Source: Cyanobacteria bacterium UBA8803
GTDB taxonomy: Bacteria; Cyanobacteriota; Cyanobacteriia; Cyanobacteriales; Coleofasciculaceae
Direction: 5' to 3'
Assembly (NCBI GenBank): GCA_003505715.1
Contig: DNXU01000607.1
Span: 19,889-25,513 of the forward strand
DNA: 5,625 nucleotides
This document shows positions 1 through 4,437 of the stretch, one piece after another. The stretch's first letter is position 1, and each line of letters opens with the position of its first letter. The position numbers and the translations under genes are program-made. The notes below the pieces were generated by a model. That model saw nothing but the letters and a program-made list of their open reading frames with translations, had not been told where the DNA came from and ran no database searches.

Positions 1-149
1 GGTTGTTGGTGGTTGGTTGTTGGGAAAAGCTCCCCCTACCCAACAACCAACCACAAATCCCAAATAACAAACAACCAACAACAAATAACAAATAACAAAC
101 AACAAATAACAAATAACAAACAACCAACAACAAACAACAAATAACAAAC
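1..149. repeat. Heptanucleotide tandem repeat array
   Basis: Positions 40-144 split into 15 consecutive in-register 7-mers, followed by a partial unit to 149. The commonest are CAAATAA, CAAACAA and CCAACAA, with two variants near the left end (CCAACCA, CAAATCC). The left end (3-23) carries three units in the opposite orientation (TTGTTGG, TGGTTGG, TTGTTGG), so the array reverses across a spacer at 24-39. Short heptamer arrays of this type are known in filamentous cyanobacterial genomes (STRR-type repeats). A period of 7 out of codon phase argues against coding. The array ends 2 nt before the ATG at 152, so it occupies the place of that gene's leader and ribosome binding site. I see no convincing promoter in it; the window edge may cut the array on the left. 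Confidence 0.93.
9..54. repeat. 16-bp perfect inverted repeat at array edge
   Basis: GTGGTTGGTTGTTGGG at 9-24 is the exact reverse complement of 39-54, separated by a 14-nt spacer (25-38). It arises where heptamer units in opposite orientation face each other. It could fold as a hairpin or cruciform. No T-tract follows on the plus strand, so a standard intrinsic terminator in that direction is unlikely. Confidence 0.85.
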
Positions 150-151
150 CT

Positions 152-751
152 ATGCGCTCCTTCTGGACTGAACCGTTCTTATGGCTCCATCTAGCCGGTT
201 TGGCGGCATTGCCCCTGACTTTAGAACTGGTCTGGCTGGGACTGGCAGTGAGCGATCCCCTATTGCCCGTTTGGCTAGAGCTGCTGTTGGTGGCAGCTAT
301 TGGCCTGGTGCCAGTGTTGTGGATGCAATTAACCCGTCCCTTTGACATTTTTAGCCTTCTGGTTGTAGCGATCAAGCCAGAACAGCTAACTGAGCAGCAG
401 CGACGCCTTTTGAGCTTGTTTAAAATGAAGACAAACAAGTTTCTGACCATCGCTGCTGCCGTACTTATGCTATGGCTATTGTGGCAAATCAACCGAGTCG
501 CACCTATGGCAGTAGGGGTTGTGCCATTGACATCGCAATGGCGTATTGTCGGACTGATTGAGGCTGGCTTGGCATTTGCGGCTAGTAATTTGTTCTTACA
601 AGTTCCGCTGAGTGTAGTTCAAGTCCTTTTGACTAGCGAGACAGAGTGGGCAAGTACTGTTCCCTATCCGCTAGAACAAACAGCTAGGAATTTCACAATA
701 CCAGGTATTCGAGTCAAGCAAATTTTGCCATTGGCAAAGGAAGAGGGCTGA
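152..751 (+). CDS. Low-complexity-tail membrane protein family (cyanobacterial)
   Basis: A 199-aa integral membrane protein of unknown function. Hydrophobic segments suggest four membrane passes at roughly residues 10-33, 39-60, 97-114 and 131-160. A polar stretch (about 75-96, with KPEQLTEQQRR) lies between the second and third. The opening MRSFWTEPFLWLHLAGLA and the PVWLELLLVAAIGLVPVLWMQ helix match my memory of the cyanobacterial family named low-complexity tail membrane protein. In this member the tail after residue 180 is short (ending IRVKQILPLAKEEG) rather than long and repetitive. The ATG at 152 lies 2 nt after the heptamer array and has no recognisable Shine-Dalgarno, so it may be initiated as a leaderless or SD-independent start. 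It is followed by a 228-nt spacer, so it is probably monocistronic. No reaction can be assigned. Confidence 0.85.
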   Translation: MRSFWTEPFLWLHLAGLAALPLTLELVWLGLAVSDPLLPVWLELLLVAAIGLVPVLWMQLTRPFDIFSLLVVAIKPEQLTEQQRRLLSLFKMKTNKFLTIAAAVLMLWLLWQINRVAPMAVGVVPLTSQWRIVGLIEAGLAFAASNLFLQVPLSVVQVLLTSETEWASTVPYPLEQTARNFTIPGIRVKQILPLAKEEG

Positions 752-830
752 GGGAAGCAGGGCTAATTCATGGTCATAGCTAGAAAATTCCTGAGCCTTC
801 TGTACCGAGTACAAATTACTCCCCCAGCTC

Positions 831-854
831 CCCCATTCCCCATTCCCCATTCCC
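831..854. repeat. CCCCATT heptamer tandem repeat (3.4 units)
   Basis: Three exact CCCCATT units plus CCC occupy 831-854, preceded by C-rich sequence from 821. This is a second heptamer type, different from the CAAAYAA/TTGTTGG type elsewhere in the window. It sits in the 752-979 spacer between two plus-strand genes. The rest of that spacer holds a weak 5-bp inverted repeat (TGTAC-CGA-GTACA, 801-813) and no convincing terminator or promoter. Confidence 0.85.
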
Positions 855-979
855 GACTTTCAAGACAGATGTTGCCAAGCGTACAATCTGGAGAAATTAG
901 GTAAGCTATCCTAAAAATAAGGTTAAAAGTGCAATTAAAAAGCGCTATTTGACTATTCTGTATCGATTTTTAAGGAATT

Positions 980-1183
980 ATGGCAAATTCAGCTACTTCC
1001 GAATCCAGGGAATTCTCCCAAAACAGCAAAATTTGGAACAACCTAAAACAAGCGATCGCTACCAGTTCCGGATTTCAGCGTTGGCAGATGGAACATCTTG
1101 CTGCTGAACAACTCCAAGAGGGTAGTTTAGAATACCAGGTACGTCGGTATTTGAGGGAGACCTTAGAGACATTAGCATACTAG
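980..1183 (+). CDS. Small conserved hypothetical protein, 67 aa
   Basis: A 67-aa soluble protein with no signal peptide or membrane segment. After a polar Ser/Asn-rich start (residues 1-19), residues 20-67 look like a compact helical core: WNNLKQAIATSSGFQRW, then MEHLAAEQL, ending in VRRYLRETLETLAY. The core pattern (SGFQRW and VRRYLRETLETLAY) resembles small hypothetical proteins I recall from many cyanobacteria; no function is known to me. The start is supported by AAGGA at 972-976, though the 3-nt spacing is short. A HIP1 octamer lies in frame (1052-1059, codons for A-I-A). The gene converges on the DUF1400 gene and overlaps it by 4 nt. A TTGACT at 949-954 could be a -35 element, but no good -10 follows at the right distance. 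Confidence 0.8.
   Translation: MANSATSESREFSQNSKIWNNLKQAIATSSGFQRWQMEHLAAEQLQEGSLEYQVRRYLRETLETLAY
1052..1059. repeat. HIP1 octamer GCGATCGC
   Basis: Exact HIP1 palindrome inside the 67-aa gene. HIP1 is a highly iterated palindrome of many cyanobacterial genomes. Confidence 0.95.
1180..1183. other. Shared CTAG: both stop codons of convergent genes
   Basis: The palindrome CTAG supplies TAG to the plus-strand gene (1181-1183) and, read in reverse, TAG to the minus-strand gene (1182-1180). The two coding regions therefore overlap by 4 nt and leave no room for an intergenic terminator. Each transcript must run into the opposite gene. Confidence 0.9.
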
Positions 1184-1719
1184 AAAACTCTAACCCTAGG
1201 TAGACTACCGATGACTCGCGTCATGTATTGAACAATTTCAACCAAACGATCCCCCTCAACATGAACCTCTGGAGTTGGATAGTTTTCCAAGGTTTCAATG
1301 AGGGTAATTTTTTCATCGCCAAGGGCAGAAGTTACCAAAGCAGATCTTAGAGATTCGCGGTTAGCTCGATCGCTGGGAGTATGAACCACTTGACTGGCTC
1401 GATCGAGCATCGCTTCTCCAACCACGCTATTGAGAACGCGGGAGAGCAAAATAGGATTAACGGCAATCTCTTGTGTCAGAATACTGCGCAACTCCTCGGG
1501 GTCTTTTCCGGCTAGCTTGAGATAGGCTTGCAGGGAGGATGAAAGTTCGCCTGTTTGAGCAAAGGTGGAAAGTTCGGAAACAGAAATGGTTTCTCGTAGG
1601 AAACGATACTTTAGCACTACTGATTCAGCAGCATTGGCAGCAGAGCTAAATAGGCAAACGCTCATGAAGGCAATTAAACCCAAGAGCGAACGCCGTGAAA
1701 GTAGTAAATAGCGGTACAT
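1180..1719 (-). CDS. DUF1400 domain protein, exported, no hydrolase domain
   Basis: A 179-aa exported protein. Residues 1-30 form a signal peptide: basic start, hydrophobic core LLGLIAFMSVCLF, and cleavage site A-N-A before A31-E32. Residues 31 to about 150 match the DUF1400 domain, with hallmarks VVLKYRFLRETISVSELSTFA, TGELSSSLQAYLKLAG, the PILLSRVLNSVVGEAMLDR stretch and a late NYPTPEVHV. In cyanobacteria this domain often precedes an alpha/beta hydrolase domain. Here the protein stops shortly after it and carries no catalytic serine elbow, so an 'alpha/beta hydrolase' label would mislead. The N-terminus contains S8-R9-R10-S11-L12-L13, close to the twin-arginine consensus, so Tat export is possible. 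GAGG lies just 1 nt before the ATG, which is closer than usual. The stop shares a CTAG with the opposing gene. Function unknown; periplasmic, or thylakoid-lumenal, location inferred. Confidence 0.85.
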   Translation of the reverse strand: MYRYLLLSRRSLLGLIAFMSVCLFSSAANAAESVVLKYRFLRETISVSELSTFAQTGELSSSLQAYLKLAGKDPEELRSILTQEIAVNPILLSRVLNSVVGEAMLDRASQVVHTPSDRANRESLRSALVTSALGDEKITLIETLENYPTPEVHVEGDRLVEIVQYMTRVIGSLPRVRVF

Positions 1720-1804
1720 GCCTCATATTCCAATATTTGTTTTTAAGGGAAAATCTTAACAAATAAATGATTATGAGATTTACCCCTAGGGAAGTGTTCA
1801 AGCC

Positions 1805-2467
1805 TCACGGATAAAAAGTGCCATCAGGCATGATCGTACTTTTCATCTTGGCGTTATCGAGTATGGCATTGGCTAGATCTGCATCCCGTAGATCAGCCTC
1901 TATTAAGTCAGCAGAGTTCAAATTAGCATTGCTCAAATTGGCTGCTTTGAGATCGGCTAGCCTTAAGTTGGCACCCGTGAGATCAGCCTCTATTAAGTCG
2001 GCGGAGTTCAAATTAGCATTGCTCAAATCAGCTGCTTTGAGATCGGCTAGCCTTAAGTTAGCACCCGTGAGATTAGCACCGGGCAACTTGGCTAGACTCA
2101 ACCCAGCACCACTTAGGTTAGTGCGCGTCAAGTTGGCACGAATTAAAGTCGTAACAATCAGATTAGCTCCAGCCAAGTTGGCATCGGTCAGATTGGTATA
2201 CATTAAGTTAGCACCACTCAGGTTAGCTCCCTCGAGATTAGCACGCCTTAAGTCAGCACGGCTGAGGTTAGCACCAGTAAGATTGGCACCTCTTAAATCA
2301 GTATTGCTCAGGAGTGCATCGGGTAATTGCGCACTGCTGAGATCGCACCCCACGCAACTTCCTGTTCGTCGCAATTGTTCGAGTTGCAATACATTGAGGG
2401 CTTTTACTGGCATGGGCAACCCTAGAGGGATGAGAAGAAGAGTAGTGGCAAAGATTTGGGATTTCAT
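1805..2467 (-). CDS. Secreted pentapeptide-repeat protein, 220 aa
   Basis: Residues 1-23 are a signal peptide (MKSQIFATTLLLIPLGLPMPVKA, with A-x-A-like V-K-A before L24). Residues 24-42 form the lead-in LNVLQLEQLRRTGSCVGCDLS, with a C38-x-x-C41 pair common at this point in cyanobacterial members. From about residue 41 to 205 come some 33 A(D/N)LxX pentapeptides, expected to fold as a right-handed quadrilateral beta-helix. A few coils break the pattern (TTLIR, AGLSLAKLPG). The protein ends in MPDGTFYP, a frequent cap in this group. Residues 134-163 and 164-193 are near-identical, from a 90-bp DNA duplication. Members lack known enzymatic activity; a structural or protein-binding role in the periplasm or lumen is inference. 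No clear Shine-Dalgarno precedes the ATG. It is 85 nt from the DUF1400 gene on the same strand. Confidence 0.92.
   Translation of the reverse strand: MKSQIFATTLLLIPLGLPMPVKALNVLQLEQLRRTGSCVGCDLSSAQLPDALLSNTDLRGANLTGANLSRADLRRANLEGANLSGANLMYTNLTDANLAGANLIVTTLIRANLTRTNLSGAGLSLAKLPGANLTGANLRLADLKAADLSNANLNSADLIEADLTGANLRLADLKAANLSNANLNSADLIEADLRDADLANAILDNAKMKSTIMPDGTFYP
1891..2070 (-). repeat. 90-bp in-frame tandem duplication in pentapeptide gene
   Basis: Positions 1891-1980 and 1981-2070 are adjacent copies differing at five sites (1910/2000, 1913/2003, 1939/2029, 1940/2030, 1970/2060). Each copy encodes six pentapeptides, about one and a half beta-helix coils. The protein copies differ at a single residue (LKAAD versus LKAAN). 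Confidence 0.95.
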
Positions 2468-2633
2468 GCTAACTTGGTTGACATTCTATGCGCATCTTCG
2501 GTAGTCCAATCAAAGGCACCTATCTATGACCCACATCACCTAACTTGCAAAAATTCATCACCACCCTTCCCAATCTTCAATCACCTGCTACCAAATAGAG
2601 ATCGTAGATATTTAAACAATACTGGCCTTTACT

Positions 2634-2645
2634 AGTTAATTAACT
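2634..2645. promoter_or_regulatory. 12-bp perfect palindrome upstream of small gene
   Basis: AGTTAATTAACT is a perfect palindrome ending 19 nt before the ATG at 2665, inside the divergent spacer 2468-2664. Its place fits an operator or part of the leader, but it is AT-rich and matches no cyanobacterial regulator site I can name (it is not GTA-N8-TAC for NtcA). I found no strong sigma-70-type promoter in the rest of the spacer. Confidence 0.3.
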
Positions 2646-2651
2646 GCGATT

Positions 2652-2657
2652 AGAGGA
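2652..2657 (+). promoter_or_regulatory. Shine-Dalgarno of small gene at 2665
   Basis: AGAGGA, 7 nt before the ATG at 2665. This is one of the two best ribosome binding sites in the window and the main support for translation of the 46-codon frame. Confidence 0.65.
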
Positions 2658-2664
2658 TCGTGCC

Positions 2665-2805
2665 ATGCTTGAACGATTACTACTAGCGATCGCGGTCACA
2701 TTCTCAATTTATCTATCTGTAGAATGTGGCTTCTACAGAACTCCAATGCCTTCAGTCTTACAGCTGCCCCCAATCCCAGAACAACCTGTGGGTCAGTGGC
2801 GGTAA
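2665..2805 (+). CDS. Possible small membrane or exported protein, 46 aa
   Basis: A 46-codon frame directly upstream of tenA. The product begins MLERLLLAIAVTFSIYLSV, a charged start followed by one hydrophobic segment (residues 5-19), so it would be a signal peptide or single-pass anchor. C21 follows that segment but the preceding residues (LSVE) do not form a clean lipobox. Residues 27-46 are proline-rich, ending PPIPEQPVGQWR. Support: Shine-Dalgarno AGAGGA at 2652-2657 with ideal spacing, a HIP1 octamer in frame, and position 17 nt ahead of the tenA ATG, as in an operon. Against: short length, and I recognise no homologue. It might act as a leader peptide, since a 9-bp hairpin lies within it. 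The stop at 2803-2805 is TAA. Confidence 0.55.
   Translation: MLERLLLAIAVTFSIYLSVECGFYRTPMPSVLQLPPIPEQPVGQWR
2686..2693. repeat. HIP1 octamer GCGATCGC
   Basis: Exact HIP1 palindrome inside the 46-codon frame, encoding A-I-A in the hydrophobic segment. All five HIP1 sites in this window lie in coding frames. Confidence 0.95.
2716..2739 (+). promoter_or_regulatory. 9-bp hairpin in leader region of tenA
   Basis: TCTGTAGAA (2716-2724) pairs perfectly with TTCTACAGA (2731-2739) around the 6-nt loop TGTGGC. It lies in codons 18-25 of the 46-codon frame and 83 nt before the tenA ATG. No U-tract follows, so it is not a standard terminator. I see no TPP riboswitch (THI box) features around it. Confidence 0.5.
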
Positions 2806-2822
2806 CCAATACTTTCTCTATC

Positions 2823-3443
2823 ATGACTATTAGTACAGACTTATGGCAGTCGAATCAAGACTTGGCACAAGAGTGTCTGGAACACCCGTTTGTACGAGGT
2901 ATTGCCAATGGTACTCTTGACCGCTTCAAATTTGCTTACTATGTTGGTCAAGATGCTTTTTTCCTAGAGGCTTTCGCTCGCGCTTACAGTCTGGCAGCTG
3001 CTAAATGTCATGATTGGGAGGGATTTAATACTTTTCACCACCTCGCAGGCGGTGTTCTCGCAGAATTAAGTCTGCACCAGAGTTATGCAACAGCATGGGG
3101 AGTAGATCTGTCAAAGGTCGAACCTGGTATGGCTACCCGTCGGTACACGGATTTCTTACTAGCAACTGCTTGGGGAAGTGAGGCTGGTTTAATTACCGTA
3201 GCCATGACTCCCTGTATGCGCCTATACGCTTTTGTAGGCCAAGAACTGGCAAAGGACGGGATTCCCAATCACGACTACTCTGACTGGATTCGTACCTATA
3301 GCGATCGCCAGTTTGAGCAACTGGCAGAGCAACTGGAGGCTTTAACTGACCAGTACGCCAAACTCTCGGCATCTATCCAATCTATCTATCGCTATGCCAT
3401 GCTGTGCGAACGAGACTTTTTTCAGGCGGCGTGGGAAATTTAA
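2823..3443 (+). CDS. tenA: TenA-family aminopyrimidine aminohydrolase (thiaminase II)
   Basis: A 206-aa all-helical TenA/THI-4/PQQC-fold enzyme of cytosolic thiamine salvage. Family members hydrolyse 4-amino-5-aminomethyl-2-methylpyrimidine to HMP, and weakly cleave thiamine. Aligned by eye to Bacillus subtilis TenA, the key residues are present: D44 (in VGQDAFFL), Y108 (RRYTDF; Y112 in B. subtilis), nucleophile C131 (TPCMRLY; C135), Y135 (Y139), Y159 (Y163) and E196 (LCERDFF; E205). The cysteine places it in the TenA_C class. F47 replaces the usual Y47. The start at 2823 (MTISTDLWQSNQDLAQE) is chosen over the upstream ATG at 2724. The extra 33 residues do not look like TenA, they would overlap the 46-codon frame, and the shorter form has family length. 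There is no clear Shine-Dalgarno, so coupling to the small gene 17 nt upstream is plausible. No TPP riboswitch is visible. Confidence 0.92.
   Translation: MTISTDLWQSNQDLAQECLEHPFVRGIANGTLDRFKFAYYVGQDAFFLEAFARAYSLAAAKCHDWEGFNTFHHLAGGVLAELSLHQSYATAWGVDLSKVEPGMATRRYTDFLLATAWGSEAGLITVAMTPCMRLYAFVGQELAKDGIPNHDYSDWIRTYSDRQFEQLAEQLEALTDQYAKLSASIQSIYRYAMLCERDFFQAAWEI
3301..3308. repeat. HIP1 octamer GCGATCGC
   Basis: Exact HIP1 palindrome inside tenA, here in a different codon phase (S-D-R) from the other four, which encode A-I-A. Confidence 0.95.
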
Positions 3444-3492
3444 TTGTTGGTTGTTGGTTGTTGGTTGTTGGTTGTTGGTTGTTGGTTGTTGG
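3444..3492. repeat. Seven perfect TTGTTGG heptamers after tenA
   Basis: Seven identical TTGTTGG units fill 3444-3492, beginning at the base after the tenA TAA (3441-3443). They are followed by TGGCAATTTGGGATTTTAAA up to the stop of the opposing gene at 3517. TTGTTGG is the reverse complement of the CCAACAA unit in the array at 40-149. The whole 73-nt convergent gap holds no GC-rich hairpin with a T-tract, so no intrinsic terminator is visible. The plus strand has GG doublets every 7 nt, a pattern compatible with a two-tetrad G-quadruplex. An open frame reading through this array (3444-3665) is an artefact. Confidence 0.95.
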
Positions 3493-3516
3493 TGGCAATT
3501 TGGGATTTTAAATCAA

Positions 3517-4425
3517 CTATGAACCAAGGACGCTTCTCAATTTATTTGCCATCTGCTGCCAGACATTTTGAGGGGTTTGGGCTGATAAGGACTTATCATC
3601 AGGTATCAGTTCGCCTAGATAGCGGTAATGCTTCCAAATATCCCAGTAGGGACTTCCTGGCTTAAGGGGTACTCCTGCCCAGTGTAGGAACTTCAGAGGC
3701 TGATTCACCTTGGGATCGATTAATACATTTCCTTGCGGTTGAAAATGTTTGCTTCCTGCCCAATTTCCCATCCCTTGCCCTGGTTCGCGTACTAGATTAA
3801 ATCGGCGGGATGTTTTCTTTAGGACGAGATAGTTTAGGACGGTTTGGTCTGAATTTAAAAGATAGAAGTAGTCAGGATGAGAGGCATAAAAGGTAAAAGT
3901 ATCTTCTAAGTCTTTTTGAGAAATTAAGCTTTTCTTGGCACCCCAAAACCCGCTATTAAAAACATCTTTGATATCCTCTTGAGTGAAAATTTCAAAAATT
4001 TTCGGTCTAAAGATTTGATTAATTCCCCCTAAGTGTTGATAGTCGCAGCAGATAAAGTCATAAGTCTTCAAATAGCTAAGATTATCTATAATTCTTTCAA
4101 AGACTATAATGTCTGTATCAATATATAAAAACTCATCAAACGAGCCAAACCAGCAGGCAAGTTTGCGCAGGAGATTGGGTCTATCAAAAAAATCTTTGCC
4201 GCAGATTTTGGTAATTAGCTGAGAAATATAGTCTAAAAAATCCAAATCTTCATAGATCTGCACGCCATAGGGTTGGGTTATGAGTTCTGCGATCACTTGA
4301 TATTGGTCGTTATAAGGAATCATTACTATAGGAGTATCGGGATCGTAGAGCCTGATACTTTTGAGAAGAGCGATCGCCTGCTCAGTTACCCGATCGTTGG
4401 CAATAATATAAATGCCTTGATTCAT
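3517..4425 (-). CDS. Npun_R2821/R2823-type GT-A-like glycosyltransferase, 302 aa
   Basis: A 302-aa cytosolic protein with features of GT8-like, retaining GT-A glycosyltransferases. The N-terminus MNQGIYIIANDRVTEQAIALLKSI gives a Rossmann-like first strand and helix. FLYIDTDIIVF supplies a D-x-D motif (D103, D105) for metal and nucleotide-sugar binding. NSDQTVLNYLV follows at 191-201, and a late LHWAGVPLKPG (H248) resembles the GT8 HxxGxxKPW. The C-terminal 30 residues are probably a tail. The start is ATG 4425, not the in-frame GTG at 4431: AAGGAGG (4437-4431) covers that GTG and sits 5 nt before the ATG. It follows its 334-aa paralogue by 10 nt. The gene looks more AT-rich than tenA. Donor and acceptor sugars are unknown; a cell-surface or lipid glycan is a guess. 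Confidence 0.8.
   Translation of the reverse strand: MNQGIYIIANDRVTEQAIALLKSIRLYDPDTPIVMIPYNDQYQVIAELITQPYGVQIYEDLDFLDYISQLITKICGKDFFDRPNLLRKLACWFGSFDEFLYIDTDIIVFERIIDNLSYLKTYDFICCDYQHLGGINQIFRPKIFEIFTQEDIKDVFNSGFWGAKKSLISQKDLEDTFTFYASHPDYFYLLNSDQTVLNYLVLKKTSRRFNLVREPGQGMGNWAGSKHFQPQGNVLIDPKVNQPLKFLHWAGVPLKPGSPYWDIWKHYRYLGELIPDDKSLSAQTPQNVWQQMANKLRSVLGS
4370..4377. repeat. HIP1 octamer GCGATCGC
   Basis: Exact HIP1 palindrome in the 302-aa gene, encoding A-I-A near its N-terminus. Confidence 0.95.
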
Positions 4426-4430
4426 CTCCA

Positions 4431-4437
4431 CCTCCTT
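4431..4437 (-). promoter_or_regulatory. Strong Shine-Dalgarno overlapping upstream stop codon
   Basis: Read on the minus strand, TAAGGAGG contains the stop (TAA, 4438-4436) of the 334-aa gene and a full Shine-Dalgarno AAGGAGG (4437-4431), 5 nt before ATG 4425. This decides the downstream start and is the usual arrangement for translational coupling. Confidence 0.88.

Noticed and set aside
1..149. CRISPR array
   Set aside because: Units are 7 nt and contiguous, with no spacers.
801..813. Inverted repeat TGTAC-CGA-GTACA as terminator
   Set aside because: Only a 5-bp stem with no T-tract after it.
770..904. 44-codon frame in the 752-979 spacer
   Set aside because: It runs through the CCCCATT repeat, has no ribosome binding site and gives proline-rich low-complexity sequence.
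1818..2504. 228-codon open frame antisense to the pentapeptide gene
   Set aside because: It is the reverse of A(D/N)LxX codons, giving a monotonous LALLKSAALRSAS pattern. The minus strand has a signal peptide, family motifs and end cap.
2604..2622. Possible NtcA site (GTA...TAC) upstream of the small gene
   Set aside because: The half-sites are 13 nt apart rather than the 8 required.
2724..2822. 33-residue N-terminal extension of TenA
   Set aside because: The extra residues do not resemble TenA, overlap the small gene and the hairpin, and have no ribosome site; the ATG at 2823 gives the family length.
3083..3268. 61-codon frame antisense to tenA
   Set aside because: Lies wholly inside a well-supported gene with intact catalytic residues and shows no ribosome site or family features.
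3444..3665. 73-codon frame starting in the TTGTTGG array
   Set aside because: Its first residues simply translate the heptamer repeat (VVGCWLL repeated), and the rest is antisense to the 302-aa gene.
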